From contig CAJNDS010002684.1 in the NCBI GenBank assembly GCA_905221605.1, positions 62,001-126,000 of the forward strand: a stretch of DNA of 64,000 nucleotides, read 5' to 3'. A program made the position numbers and the translations under genes. The stretch comes from Symbiodinium natans. Its lineage: Eukaryota; Sar; Dinophyceae; Suessiales; Symbiodiniaceae. Positions 11,601-24,844 of this stretch are shown here, one piece after another. Numbering within the stretch: the first letter of the stretch is position 1; each line of letters starts with the position of its first letter. The notes beneath the pieces were generated by a model. It was not told the DNA's origin, made no database searches, and was given only the letters and a program-made list of their open reading frames with translations.

Positions 11601-14600
11601 GTGTTACGCAAGCTTCAAACTTCAAGGACCATTAGGCACCATCGTCCCCCCAACTTCATGCACGAAACCACTGCATTCGAAGTGACATCCTCGATTAACG
11701 AAATGGTATTCCGTCGGCGTAGGCAGAGCCCGGAACACCCAAAGCAAACCGTGAGACGAAACAGTGATGGTCCCCTGCAACAGTGATGGAGTTAACGGAC
11801 GATCCCTGAATTTGGGTTGAGCGCGGACTGGCGCAAATCCCAAGCCTAGTGGCCTGGAGGGCTGCGGCAGTATAGATGAGCTTCAAGATGAGCATTGCCT
11901 CAGCACATGGGGCTCAAGGTTGCCAGAAGATGCTGCAGCATGCTGCAGCATGTCCAGGATCCGTTTGATCTTTCCACACCCCTTCCTTTGGCTGAAGCGC
12001 GTGGGAACAGATGGGATAATGACCCCAGAAGCTGGTTCTGCGCTGAAGTCCAGCCTCGGCTAAGCACTCCACCTCGGGGCTAGTTCAAGTACCGGATGGT
12101 CGCGTAAGTAGCCGAGGGTTGGTAGAGCCAAGGCTGCGCATCCGAAAAGTCACTCAAGTCGAGTGCAAAACTCCCAATCAAACCGGCTCATGGAAGATGA
12201 AAAGTGCCTTTGCGGCGGTATAGTGAATCGATCAAAGGCTGAAACTCGAACCCCTATTTCACAAGATCAGAATCGAGTGCGCCGTTCCTGGCCCGCGCGA
12301 GCCGAACACACGCTACCGAACCATTCGACCCACTTCAGATGGCGGCCGCTTTGGGCCCGTTGTGACACAAGCCCGCTTTGAGACACTTAAGTGAGAGGCT
12401 TCTACGAGTCTACGAGCCACTGTTGTTGCCCGTGAGCAAGCTCGTGAATGCCTGGAGGCTGTACCTGATCTGAGCCCAGGAAACTACAGCTTCCAGGAGG
12501 ACTTAGACCGCTCGTCAACATGAGACATGTCAGACATGCGCCTACAGTCGTCTACAGTCGTCTACAGTCTACAGTCTACAGTTTACAGGTGGCTAGGTCT
12601 GGAGCATGGCTTGGCCTGACTTGGTATCTCGAGCTGCCATGGTGGATGCAGTTTCTCGTGCACCGGTCTCCATAGGCGCACAGCAGCCACTAGCTCCACT
12701 GCAAAAACATGGCAATGCCAAAAACATCTTCAGCACAGACACTCGTAGATCGAGAAGAAGGCCATAGCTTGAGGGACAGTCCGCATCATCTGCGGTAGAA
12801 TACCTCCGATGCGCCCGAAATTAGGCGAGTCCACATCGAAGCCACCCATATCCATGAGGCCCCTAGAGAAAGTCGTACAGACACGATGCGCCTTACCGCC
12901 TTACCACTTCAAATATCTCACAAGTTGTCACAAGTCCTGTCGGGCTTCGACATGCCACAAGAGGATGACGAGAGTCCAACAACTCTCCGAGCTTTAGCTG
13001 TGACAGCTGCGACCGCTGGAAGGCTGAAGGTACATACTTTGATTCTCACTGTGCCGGCAACTAGGAACCCGAGTCTACCGCGTGCATTCCTACACACTTT
13101 CCTACAAGAAAAGCATTGATGCTGCTGTCTTCGAGGCGCAGGGAACATCCCTGAATCGACTGGTGTTGCCTGCTGATTTGTCAGTAGTCTCCTCAACCCA
13201 TGAAACTTATAAGCTTTTGTGTTCTTGGTGGGCCAGTTGCGACCGCATGTGTGCGTGTGTGACAGCGAGCATGACAAGCAAGGATTACAACTTATAGTCG
13301 AAGTGGCAAGCCCCCATTCCAACCCTCATTGCCTCGATAGAAGGCAGGCAGTCCATTCCTCTTCCACAGGAGTTGCACGGTGCGAGGGGCACTGGTGTAC
13401 CTGACTTCTTACCCATCAACACCGGGCAAGCAGGAAAAACAACTGATGTCTTGAGTCTCGCATTGAACGGCGATTGCCTCCTAATTACGGGCTTTCTAAG
13501 GCTTATACGCAGAGCAGGAGCCAAACTTGATAAAGAGATTCTCATTTGCAGCTTCGGAGCTCGAAAGCTTCTGGATTGGTTGGCCGCTGCTGCATGACCG
13601 ACCTTGATGCCAGAACAATGTTGCCCGCGACCCCGAAAAGCACAAGCTCACAAAGACACATCAATGCACATCCGAAGTGTCACTCTCCAAAATTAAACAG
13701 CCGGCCGAAGCAAAGCGCGCTGCATCGTGCTGCGTTCCTGCCATGTGTTCGCGACACCGAGCGATTGAAGCACGAAAGCATCCGAACGAGTGCACGGGAC
13801 CGAGGCGAGCAAGAACGCGATGGCACGTTGGACGACACCCAAAAGGCCACACATTTGTGATGAAAACTGCCAGCCCCGAATCCCGCAGTCAAGCCCGTGC
13901 GATTTGGACCCAAAACACAGCAACACCTGGGCAAGGGACGCGAGGGCACCTCATCAAAATCTTCTTATTGCCTTACTTCCAAGGTAGGAACACCAGTGTT
14001 GATACACTGTTGCGAAGTGAAAGGTTTGAAGCAATCTGCTTTCCCTCTTGAGAGACATATGCTACAAATACCAGGAAGTGCGAATGCTCCTCATGCGCCA
14101 GGCTGCCGTACCACTTGAAGCGGATAAGTGGCCTCATGCTCGACAACTGCAGTGAACATGCGCATTATGCGGGCGCTGCATGTCCATGATGCACAACATG
14201 ACAATCAATGACAATGCGAAACTTCCCGACCCCAAACCGCGACCCCCAAACGAATGCAATCGGGCGACCACTGTAGCAAATATCTTGGCGGACGCCGATG
14301 CTGCAAGCACGGAATCAAAAACCAGCTTGAAGTTGTCCTTACTCGGTATCTGCTCAATGACCAGGTCGATTAAGTGAAATGGCTTTGGGGGTCGTGACTA
14401 TGCTGCCCAATGGGTATGACCAACTTGGATGATATTGATGATTCAAAGATTGGCAGCATTGATGCAATGTGTATAGATTCACAGGTTCCACGGTTGTTGA
14501 ACCCCAAGAGCCCCAAAACCTGGCGTCCCAGCTACCACTTTTGCTTAGAAGCTGTTGCGAGTGTTATTTATTTATCTACAGTCATGGCTCACGTGCCACA

Positions 14601-17600
14601 GTGGGCGACTAGGACGCTAGTGGACGAACTGGTGCAAGATCTCGTCGTCCACACAGGCACTACATGCTTTCCGGCAAATCCCCCGGCTGCATGATGATAC
14701 TGCTATCTGCTGCCAATGCATGCCACTGCAGGGAGTTTCTAGCTCCGCAACTGAGCTTCGTAGGAGACCAGCAGGACGGCACCGTGCGAGCACAGAAGGA
14801 GAGATGGACCAAAACCTCGATAGAAACCTGCACATGGGCTGAAGCTCCCTCAGATGAAGGCCGACCCTCTAAAAGCAGAGTCCTATTCAGTGTGCCAGGA
14901 TTTGCACACGATCATCCACGATCATGCGTGATCCACGCCGCCTGGCCTACAAGTCCTTCTTCCCTGGAGATGGTGGACACCTTGCCAGGAGTCACGTCCG
15001 AGAAGGTAGCGCAATGAAACACTCATGTCACGAGAATATGTCCACAAACGTGACTGCACGTACGGTCCTGCAGCCAGCCCTTGCTTTTTGCTATGCTTTG
15101 CTTTGACCTCAACTCAATCCTGAACAATTTGCCGGGTCGCTGCGTGCATGGCTCCGCGATACTGAGGCTGTGGATGACCTGCCTGAGAACAGGTTTTCCA
15201 GCACTCCAGAAGAACAAACAAAAAAAGAACTGGTTTGCAGTACCAAGTTTGCCTAAAAAAACTGGTGCAAGAGAATAAAAGCAGACACTAGTCATTAGGC
15301 AACACGCTGCACGCGCCACCAAGCCATCCTGAACTCTGCCAATCATGGCACAGCCGCGAGCTGGATACGAACTACAAACTTCGGCTCTTCCACAAATTCT
15401 GAGTGTGCCCGGAGCTGTTGAACCTCTGACACCCACAGGAACCAAAGGAACCAACTCCACATCACATCAAACCCCGCTTAAGCTGCGAACCTCCACGCCG
15501 TATCTTTGCAGCTGGAGACCTCGGACCCCACAAGAATGTCGATCCGCACCCGTCCAGCATGTAGCATCCAAACAGAATTCATGCTTGTGCATCACGTGCA
15601 TCTTGCGCTGTTGCAGGTTTTTGGCATTTGCATGCGGAATGCACCTGGTGACCTGCCAAGGCACGCGTCTTGATGAGGAAAACAGGATGCACAACCTGGC
15701 AATTTCGCATGGTCCTCAAACTAGCCTGAATTTTGGACTCCTGACATTTTCCAGCATCCTTCTTTGGGGGGACAATATCGAACCTCGTCCTGTCCTGCAT
15801 ATCACTTTTTCCTTGAAACAAGCAGCCCCAACTCTGCTACTATGAGTGGGTTCCACTTACAAGCCCGACGAGAGATGAGAAATTGCAGCGATTAGTGCAG
15901 CGATGCCAGGCCATCCCGGCGTTCCGGATAAATGACCAGATTCTGAAAACAACCGGCAGGTCTAAACGACGCGCCACGATGTGATTTGCAGGAGCCAAAG
16001 GTAGCAAGTGAACCACTTCAATGTAAGTCTGCACCTCACTGGTCATACTGGTCTTAGCTCCCCACAGAAATGTTAGGAATTCTATCCGCGCATGCCAGGC
16101 GGCTACGTTTGTGCAGCCACCCGCTGCCAGCGAGCAAAGCCCATCCGTCGCCAGGGAGCGCTCCCCAAGCTGCACAAGGGCGGAGGCTTGGAGGGGAGGG
16201 CTGCACAAGGGTGGTGGAGTAGGGACGCACAGAGAGGCAGAGTGTTGCGAGGGAGAGGGCCACTTCCACTGCTCGCCCCTTGATGCAGGCGCATATCTGG
16301 AACGTGCTGAATGTCCTTTGCAATGTTTTTCGGAGCTGCACAGAAGCATAGACCAAGCTGAATGCTGCAAGTACTGCAGAGTAAGAGTCATGTTGAACCA
16401 CGCCCCACCTCCCCCACCCCCCCCCCACCCCACCCTCCTAACCCACCCCCCATGTCTCCTACAGCATCCTGCAGCACCCCCTACCACTTGATGCGCGACA
16501 GAAGTGACTAGCACCTTGGAGTGTGCCAGCTGCTTCAGCTTGCTGTAGATTGGCCTTGACAGGAACTCGGTGACATGACAATGATGTCGAGCTACAACCG
16601 CATTTTGAAACCCCGGTCAAAGGTCCTGATTCTGCAAGAGGATGTGCACAAGTGTTTTGTGACTGTTGCAAAGCCAGATTTGCCTCTCAAGCCCCACACA
16701 CACACACTGACACTGTGACTGTATGCACATTCTTCTCCAAGCCGAGCCACATCTGCAGTCCCCAAGCCAACGATGAGCCGACTACATTGGCTGAGACACC
16801 TTGTTCGTGCCAGCAGAAGGGCGCAGCAAGATGCAGTCTCTTGTCTTCGGGCTCGGGACATGCTCAACGTAACCGAGTTTGGTAGCTATCCGTCTGCTCA
16901 AAATTGCTTTAAACTCTACGCCCCCAAGCCCAGCAAGCGGAGGAACGTGCAACGCTGGTTTCGGTTCTTTCCGAATTTCCCGATTGCCTCTGAAGAATCC
17001 GGCGACGCCCTCAGCACGGAAGGTGGAGAGCGTTGCCTTTGACAAAGGAGGCGTTGCTGCGAGGAAAGCTGATTTTCAGGACGTGTTGCAGGCATGCAGG
17101 CCACATGCAAGCCACACTCTTCCTTCCGGGTCCTTTCATGCCTTTCTCTTTAAGTCGCTGAGCATTTCACAGTCTGATGTATGCATTCTACGATTAGGGT
17201 GCACCTCTTTGGACATCCCTGAACCCTGAGTGCAAAAGCAAGGCAAGCCAGGACAAGCCCGGCCCGGCCGTCCCCAAACAGCAACCACAATGGTTCGCAG
17301 CTTAGCAGGGAAGCCTGCATGAGGGAGCCATATGCATGTACCTGGCCCACGGTCCCATCGCGCACTTGCATGCCTTGGAGGGAGAACATCACTTCAGCAC
17401 AGGGCGCACAGGGGTTTGGGAATGATTTGCATCCGTTCTAAGTTGGCCTGGACGGAAACATGGAGACAACGTTGCTTTCGCTAAGACCGCTAAGATTGAC
17501 CGGAGGCCTCTGAGTTCAAGTTTCCTGTCAAGCCTCGAGGGCCTCGAACTGCCCTATGCGGGAAACAACGTCTTGAACGTCGGAAACTGGGACCCAGGCC

Positions 17601-20600
17601 ACATCCCGGAACCGGAAGCACCCTCGCAACTCACTTGGATGCTTACCCTGATGCTCCCTCTGAACAGAGCGCCCGCGAAGAGAACGACCCGACTGCATTG
17701 ACAACAACAGGAGACAGTCTGAGGACATTCAATAAAGCTCCCCAGCGACCGTTGACAAAGGAGCCCCTGACATGATATGCTATGCATCATTTTAAGCCTG
17801 TGGGATTCACCTCCGACATCCTTCGATCCTGGCGGCGCGTCTTCAGCACATCGAGCGGGTGCCAGGCCCACGTTTGCACAGCACCAGCAACAGCCCCTGC
17901 AATGGAGTGCACCTCAAGCCACATCTTTTCCGATACACCCGAAGTTGCATGGTTCAGTGATGCTCACTGCTTGCATACTGTACGGCGGGTGTACTTTGGC
18001 CTGTTGGTCTTTTCTGTTTTTGGCGGGGGCAGGGGGGGGGGGGGGAGGATGCGATGCTGGCCCTTGGTCAGACAGAACGTATCGCCACTCGCACAAGAAG
18101 AAAGAATTTCTTTTGAACTGTGACCACATGCTTCAGGGGACTACTCGTGCAACACAGGGCTCTTTGTGCCCCCTTGCCCCAACAACCCAAGGGAAATAAG
18201 GAGCAACTCTGCTACCAAAGCTCGTGAGCTGGCAGCGCTGGCAACGCTGGGGCCTTGCCATCGCTCATGGCAGGCGTAGTGGAAGAAAAAAGGAGGGGAT
18301 GAATGAGAAACTCACAGTGCAAGGCTGCCGTCACCATGGTCATTCTGATTCGGACGGCGTCTGTAAACATGCATCTGTATTGAGCGTTTGGTCATGTGCT
18401 GCACGAATCGTATGCGATCCAGCTGAAAACGGCTGACGGAGTGGTCTTCATCTTATCAAATGGATCGAACTTCGTCAGCGCCTGGGAAGCAGGTGTGAGG
18501 ATAACACGACCACAAATCCACCCTAGCAAGAACATGGGAAGAAATGCAGTGCATTCAGCATCATTCAGCCTTTGCAGAAGGGGAATCTCTAGCCTTTATC
18601 CTGACATGTGACGTGCAAAGCCTGCGAAGCTGGGAGGCTGCACTCCTGAGCCTACTCCCACTTTTTCTCAATCCATCACAGCTCTTCCGCTACTTCTAGC
18701 CGGCTCCTCAGCTTCTGCGCGAAGGCCTTGGTGGAGCTGTGGGCTGATGTTGACAAATGCTGACGGATGTTGACGCGTGTGCAAGATCCTGAGTGCCGCT
18801 ACTTTGGGTCACTTGGGGCTATACACGCCATTGGGGCGGAATGACACATCTGACAGAATCCAGAAGCACTGCTAGACCAAGCCAACTTGAGAAATTCGCG
18901 CTCACAGACTGACTTCAGTCTGGAAGCCCTGTCGCCGGCACACAAGCCCCAAAAAAACACCCCCCCCCCCCTTTTGCTCGGGACAGCCTCGCTGCGGCGT
19001 GAAGCGACCTCAAGCGCCTCATTGTTGAAGACAAAGATTCCAAACCGAGGTCTGGAATTGCCACAGAACAACTCTCTGAGAATTGAAGACCTACAGAAAA
19101 AAACTTGACACGCATAGACTTTTCGGTTCATTTTCGATTCCACACTAGGACAAGACATGACGCATCCAAGCAAGTTCTGGCTGGTGACCTGCATCAAGCG
19201 CTCGTCGTAGGTTTGATTCGAGGCACACGCATGCCCTTTCTTCAGCTGTTTCAGATGAGGAGGTAGCTTCCGGCGGGCCAGCGCACACGCACTATGACTT
19301 CACAGGTGCCTCAGGACCGTTGGCCCCCTTGGCCCCTGACCGAATACGAGCGTCCATCATCGTGGAACTCGACTGCCTTCGGATCGGCGGAAAATTCCTT
19401 AGCACTCGGCAGCAGTGGTCTCAACGCAAAATCCGCCCACAACAGGGCGAAAGTGTACCCCTTCGCTTGGTGGTCCGAGGCCCTACCCCCTGGTCGCCAA
19501 ACAAAAAGCCGCTTTCTGCCTCAGCACACCCTACGAGGACTCTGTATGCTATATGTGCCCTTTATAGAATCTCTTCCATGACCCGCCTTGAACCCCTACA
19601 GGCCCCCCTATGGGCCGTCGCTGGACTGTTTACGGGCCCAAAACCCAAACCCGAAACCCTCAACCCGATTCGATGCCTACCTGTTACCTGCTGCGGACTT
19701 TATGAAACCTATATTAACCTCCTCAATGAGCCCCGCTGGGTGGCCCTGTGGCCAGGCCTCTATGCCTGAGAGCTTTGGGAAACCTTCTGGTGGAAAGTTG
19801 AGCTCGAAGGTCTGTAGAGGTTTCGGCTTCGCAGCCCTAAATAGATGCTTCGGTGCTTTAGGGTTCGACGTCGTCACATAGGAAAGTTGGGGCGGGGAGC
19901 GTTAGCGTTATCAATATTACAAAAAGCCTACCATAGCATGCACACTTTATGTCATGTAGCCATCATGACGAGTTAATGGAAAACAGAACATTGGAAACAT
20001 TGATCATACGAGTTCCTAGCTTGTGTCTGTGTAAAGCTCTTGGCGTCATGGTGCTGGTACATTGTATCAGGCCCTGGCCTAGGCGTGGCTCAGCACATCA
20101 AACTGCTAGTCTTGGCCGAACCCATCTCGAAGCCATGTCTCCAACAGCTTTGCCGTCAGCAAAAGCGCTGGATCCTTGCGTGCAAGGCTGGCTGCCATGT
20201 GCATCCCACGAGCACAGCAACAGGCCAAGTAAGCATCACGGAAGCAACAGCTGAGCTGCTTCGGCACTATCATTGGCGGCCACCGCGAGCATTCACGAGC
20301 ATGCGACATAGTCACAAACAAGGTGGATGCCTCTGCAACGCAGCAGGCCGCAAGGCCAAGGGCCGTCAAGGCCGGGCGCTGGGTGGAGGGCAGGCTGCGC
20401 AGGTTTACCTGCGAAGATTTTGAGGGTCGATTAGGGCCCTTCTGGTATTAGGGTCGGAAGTTCAGGCCGCAGCTCCGCTGCTCCGCACAGAGCCTCGAAA
20501 TGCCCTACCACCTCAACCTCAAAAGCAAGCTTCAAATCCAAAAATGTTGTCGATCCTCGGCGCCCGAGTGCAGCAGCACTGCCAACCGCCGTGCATCGCC

Positions 20601-23600
20601 CTGGGCCAAGAGAACAACCCAATACTACACTGCCTGAAGAATCCCAAACCTACTGTATAGGTTACCTAAGACCTGAGACTCTAATAAGTGAAAGACCTGC
20701 GACAAGGTCTGGGCCTCTTGGGTTCTTAGATCTTACTTGATGTAAACTCTACGTGCAAGTTGTCTCTTAAACATCCTTGAGCCCTGAAACCAGCATGTCA
20801 AGAACCTGCGCAGCTGCGCAACAGCTCCATCAACTTGGAGGAGCTATTGAATTCGCCGATTCTTTCGGTCTGGAGGCGAGATCGACTACGAACAAAAGCC
20901 GCAGCAAAGTTCGGAGGTCTGTCCCAAGTAAAGCCATCGCGAGAAAGCTGAAGTCTTGAGAAACAGCAGCCACGCTCACACCCACGGCACTAGAACAAAT
21001 GAATGGCGTTAAAGTTCTGTTTGTGCTCCTGAACACCTGAACACTCAGGCCTTGAAATCATGAGAAGCGTTGTTGCTTCACGAAGCATCAGGACACAAAG
21101 CTTAAAGTTGGCTTAACGTTGGCTCAAAGAGAAGGCAGTGAATACTTCGGCCAACCCAAAGCATGGAAAGGCCTGCAAAGTTCGGCGGTGTAGGGCCGAA
21201 AAGCCATGAGAGTCGAGGTCGTCCTCCCATGGACCCGTAACCAGCGGACCGAAGCCCTGGGCCCGAAACCTCTACGATAACTTTGCTTGCCTCTCCTAGC
21301 AAGCACCAGACGGCCTTCTCCACTGACACCAAATCTTTGCATAGTTCCTATATGTAGTTCCTGTTGAAGGCTTATCATGGCCTATCTCTCAAGCTCCAGA
21401 GAGCATTGGCGAAAACACTATCCTCCGAACTTGCAGCCTCCCATTCACTCCTTTTCTGCGAAGACGACCTCCGGCTTTTTGGGGAAGTCCTGCGGTGAGC
21501 AGCTAGCTGTGCTTTTTAAGGCTTGGACAGTTAGGACGCAGCATTGGAGCAACACAAGGGTACGAAACATTTGTAGCTACGAGCTTACTCGGCACTGAAT
21601 GATGGTTTGCCCTGCAGCACTACTCTGCTTCGAATCACAGACGAAACGACCCGGGCCCGGACCTTTGGATCCCTGGACGCAGCCTGAAAGCAAACTTCTT
21701 GGATGGCCGGAGATGCTGGGAGCTGTCAACACGCGACCCATTACAGCATTTACATCCTATGACCCTTCGAGCCCGGACAACCTCTGAGCACCCTTTGCAC
21801 AAAATCTAAAGGGTCAAGCCGCTGGTCCTCTGGAAGAGCCGCCAATTGCCCAGCGGCATCATTCCATTGGAGATTCTGGTTCTCAAAGGCCTTCCTGCAC
21901 ATTCAGGCGGAGGCCAGGGGGCTGAGCGCCAAACGTGTTCAAACGAGCATCCGGGGCTCGGGTCAAGGTCCAGATCTCTGAGTGCTCGGAAGCAAAATTG
22001 CAAAGGATCCACACAACATTCAGGCTACTGTTGGCAGCCGCATGCATAGCTTAACGCCTTTGCTCAGGGGAGCCAATCACCAATCAACTCGTTGGTTAGC
22101 TCTGGTTCTTATGCCCTGACATCGCTGCACGACACAATGGGACGTGGACCACCTGCTAGGCAAAGGCTCCGCAGTCACTACTATATAAGCACTAATTATA
22201 AGCACTGACAGCCCGTCTGCGCAATGCTAAAACCTAAACTGCCCTTCCATCTGTTGCAAGAGTGCACCCACAGCAAGAGCTGTCTGGTGCCTCATGATAT
22301 CCGTCCGCACCTGACATGGTCAAAGGCAATTTGCAAACATGCAGGCACCAGAAGGCTTTTGCCCGTATTGGGTATGAGCCACTCGCAACGCCAACACTCC
22401 ACGAGCGGCCACTTTGTAACCATCTAACCATAGCAGAAAAGTAAAGGCATGTCAACGCCAATACCCGCCTCCAGCAAGTCTTCGTTCGGGTTCGGGAGCC
22501 CGATGCTCAAAGCCACGACCTCAAACAAAATGTTTTGCCATCATGCCACTACCATGCCGGAGCTGGTGTGGAGGCGTATTATGGTTTCAGGGGTTTACGT
22601 TAAACAGGCTAGGCTCATGGCTCAGACTTGAAGCTCAAAGTGCCCTTCAACATGCTTAGAGTGAGATGTTCAGGGTCCTTCACAGAGATCTCTGGGTTCC
22701 CTGAAGCGGTTAGGCATCACAGACGTCTTGGCGCTCCAGCAAGCTCAGCCTTGCTGGCATCCACATCCGTGGGCATACTCCTGGAAGAAGGGCAGTGCAC
22801 CGTCATACAGCCGCAACACATAACACATCCTTCCTGCAAGCAACTTCACGACGAAAATGAAAACAAAAAACGCAGCAAGTCTATGTCTTTTAAACATCCT
22901 TGCAAACTGGGAAAAGAACGAGCAGCGTCGCTTGTCTTGGCAGCGGTGGGAATTATGTCGGAGTATGACGACCATGAGGTTGTGAAGAAGCAATTATGAT
23001 ACTAATGACAGTCCAGCTTTTGTTCGGGCCAGGCCCTCTCCATGGTGCCTCAAGGCTGACTTCTTTGTCTACCGTTTGAGCTTTGAAAACCATACTTCTG
23101 CAGATGCCCATGGCCTGCAACCAAAGATTTGGCGCGAGACTTCGGTTTGAGATTGACATCTCAACATTCATGCGAGTAAAGCTGCGTAAGTGGACCCTGG
23201 GCCCCTTACTTAAGAAGCCCACGAGAAATAAAAACTGAAGGGTTGCAGGTATTGGAAGCTTGGGAGACAGCATTATGCGACATTTCATCATGTCTTGAGA
23301 CACATTCTCGCCTGTTTGTTTTGATGAGTTTTGAGGAGGCATCTGGATCCAGCCAACCGCCGTGGCCAACGAAAGACAAGCTCGGCATTCCTTTCTTGGC
23401 TGTCTGTGCATGCCTGTGCCGTGGAGCCCATGTCAGGTCAGAGCCTAGATTCTCAAAACTAGTAGTTTACGACAGAAAGAAGCTTCAAGGAAGTAGTTGC
23501 AGAAACCATGAGGCCCAACAACCAAGTTGAAAAACCCGGCATTGTACTGGCATCGTCCTTTGGAAAGGAACGCTTCAAATGCATGTTTCCTCCGCCTACT

Positions 23601-23870
23601 CTGGGCATCCTAGGTGCCTCGTCGTGCTGCTGCAAGAAGCATCACGCGTCCAGGAATGGTCATTCTGCTACGCCGCCCAAAATCATTCCAAAATCCACAC
23701 GCTACTCTACGTCCTGGCCGTCGACGCGATGTCGATGCATGACAGGCACCACAGAGGGTGTCCACAACCAACGTATCCAAGAATATCTGTTCAACCCTTA
23801 ACTCCAAACCCAAGGCGGGCCGAATGCAGCGAAGAGCCCTGCAAGTCTACAAAAACAAGCCTACCTGGTT
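8636..23870. other. Gene-poor intergenic DNA with short tandem repeats
   Basis: Both strands carry many short open frames, but none shows a recognisable domain or a length above chance for this base composition. Local structure includes (TCAC)n at 10729-10776; AGAAGCTGCC units followed by TACGTCGAAT units at 11288-11394; a 13-bp GTAGGACCATT-type repeat at 11457-11496; CTACAGT repeats at 12545-12592; C-rich tracts near 16405-16445 and 18960-18972; and a G tract near 18030-18045. A spliced gene with short exons could be hidden here and cannot be excluded by eye. Confidence 0.5.
11288..11394. repeat. Tandem decamer repeats (two units)
   Basis: About five AGAAGCTGCC/AGAAGCTGCT units are followed immediately by about five TACGTCGAAT-like units. 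Confidence 0.7.
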
Positions 23871-23873
23871 ACT

Positions 23874-24788
23874 TCATGCCGCGGGCGCGGGGGGGAACTC
23901 ATGAGAACTATCGAGAGCAGGAGTGACCCGGGCACTCGTCCTCAAGGAATGGAACCGGCCGCCAGGGACATAGACGACAGAGCCTGCCGAAATTACCTGA
24001 CAAGAAACTGGACAAGGTCGAAGCCATGCAAACACAGAGGCCTGGAAGCCTTTTATGACGTTAGGACGGAGGAGAGGATTATCAAATCGCTGCCATGGGG
24101 GTGGAGGTTGTATGTGTTGCTTTCGGCAGCCAGGAGCACTTGGTCCTGAACAGGCATGCACCTGTGTGTTTGTTGAGTTTTGCTTCGGCATGTTGTGCCA
24201 TGCACCTTCACCCATTCCGCTGGAGCTCTGACGGCTTCCGTTGGGGAGTCGGACCTGTGGTGTGGCATCAGTCGGGCACTCTGCGGTGAAATGAGTGGAT
24301 TTGCAGCCGAAGGTTTCGACTTTCGTCGAGCCTAGTTGCATACTATCGGACCATTCCCTCAAAAACACTCCAACACAAAGGATACATGTGTGTACCCAAC
24401 TACAGCAACCACAGTCGCAGCTGTGCATGGATTGCATCCAAGTGGCCTTGTCCAAGGTGACTCTGCTGCCAGGGAAGTGCCCTGCAACACGCACCCTTTT
24501 GGTGCCGTTGAGGACATAGATTAGAGCATCCACAGTGTCCTCAGTCCGACAAGTAAGCTTTCTCTTGCCCCGCACATTGAGCCTGTTCATGACGTATCGT
24601 TGGACGCATACACGACTGCTCTCAGCTCTCCTGCACTGGAGTCGACTGTCTGAAATCTTCCATGGCTCTGTGTGCCAGCCGTATGAATTCACTGGCCGTC
24701 GACCGACACGGGAGCAGTACAGGTCCACAGAGCCTGATGGCAAAGCAAAAGACTCGAACCACCCGCCGAGCATGTCGGAAGGCTTCAT
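23874..24788 (-). CDS. JmjC/cupin-like dioxygenase gene fragment with probable introns
   Basis: This minus-strand frame of 304 codons contains three stretches that look like exons of one cupin-fold protein. The first (about 24666-24788) ends in SYGWHTE. The second (about 24440-24540) reads DTVDALIYVLNGTKRVRVAG. The third (about 23905-23990) reads AGSVVYVPGGRFHS. Together they give the HxE...H metal triad (H39, E41, H280) of Fe(II)/2-oxoglutarate-dependent JmjC oxygenases, with the usual strand after the HxE and the G-x-x-x-YVPxGxFH strand. The intervening sequence does not look like protein, although it has no stop in this frame, and AG|G-type junctions lie at plausible places, so I infer introns of about 0.13 and 0.45 kb. 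Ends of the gene and splice sites are not fixed. The substrate is unknown. It could also be a decayed copy. Confidence 0.45.
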   Translation of the reverse strand: MKPSDMLGGWFESFALPSGSVDLYCSRVGRRPVNSYGWHTEPWKISDSRLQCRRAESSRVCVQRYVMNRLNVRGKRKLTCRTEDTVDALIYVLNGTKRVRVAGHFPGSRVTLDKATWMQSMHSCDCGCCSWVHTCILCVGVFLREWSDSMQLGSTKVETFGCKSTHFTAECPTDATPQVRLPNGSRQSSSGMGEGAWHNMPKQNSTNTQVHACSGPSAPGCRKQHIQPPPPWQRFDNPLLRPNVIKGFQASVFAWLRPCPVSCQVISAGSVVYVPGGRFHSLRTSARVTPALDSSHEFPPAPAA

Positions 24789-24844
24789 TGGATCTGTTGA
24801 AGCTTCACTTTAGGGATCTCTCGGGTGCTCATGCCAATGCATGA

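Noticed and set aside
12100-12290. Possible tRNA-like words (GGTTGGTAGAGC and GAACTCGAACCCC-like text)
   Set aside because: No cloverleaf with paired acceptor and anticodon arms can be drawn.
15840-16514. Minus-strand open frame of 224 codons
   Set aside because: Crosses a poly-C/poly-G tract that yields a Gly run; no recognisable protein features.
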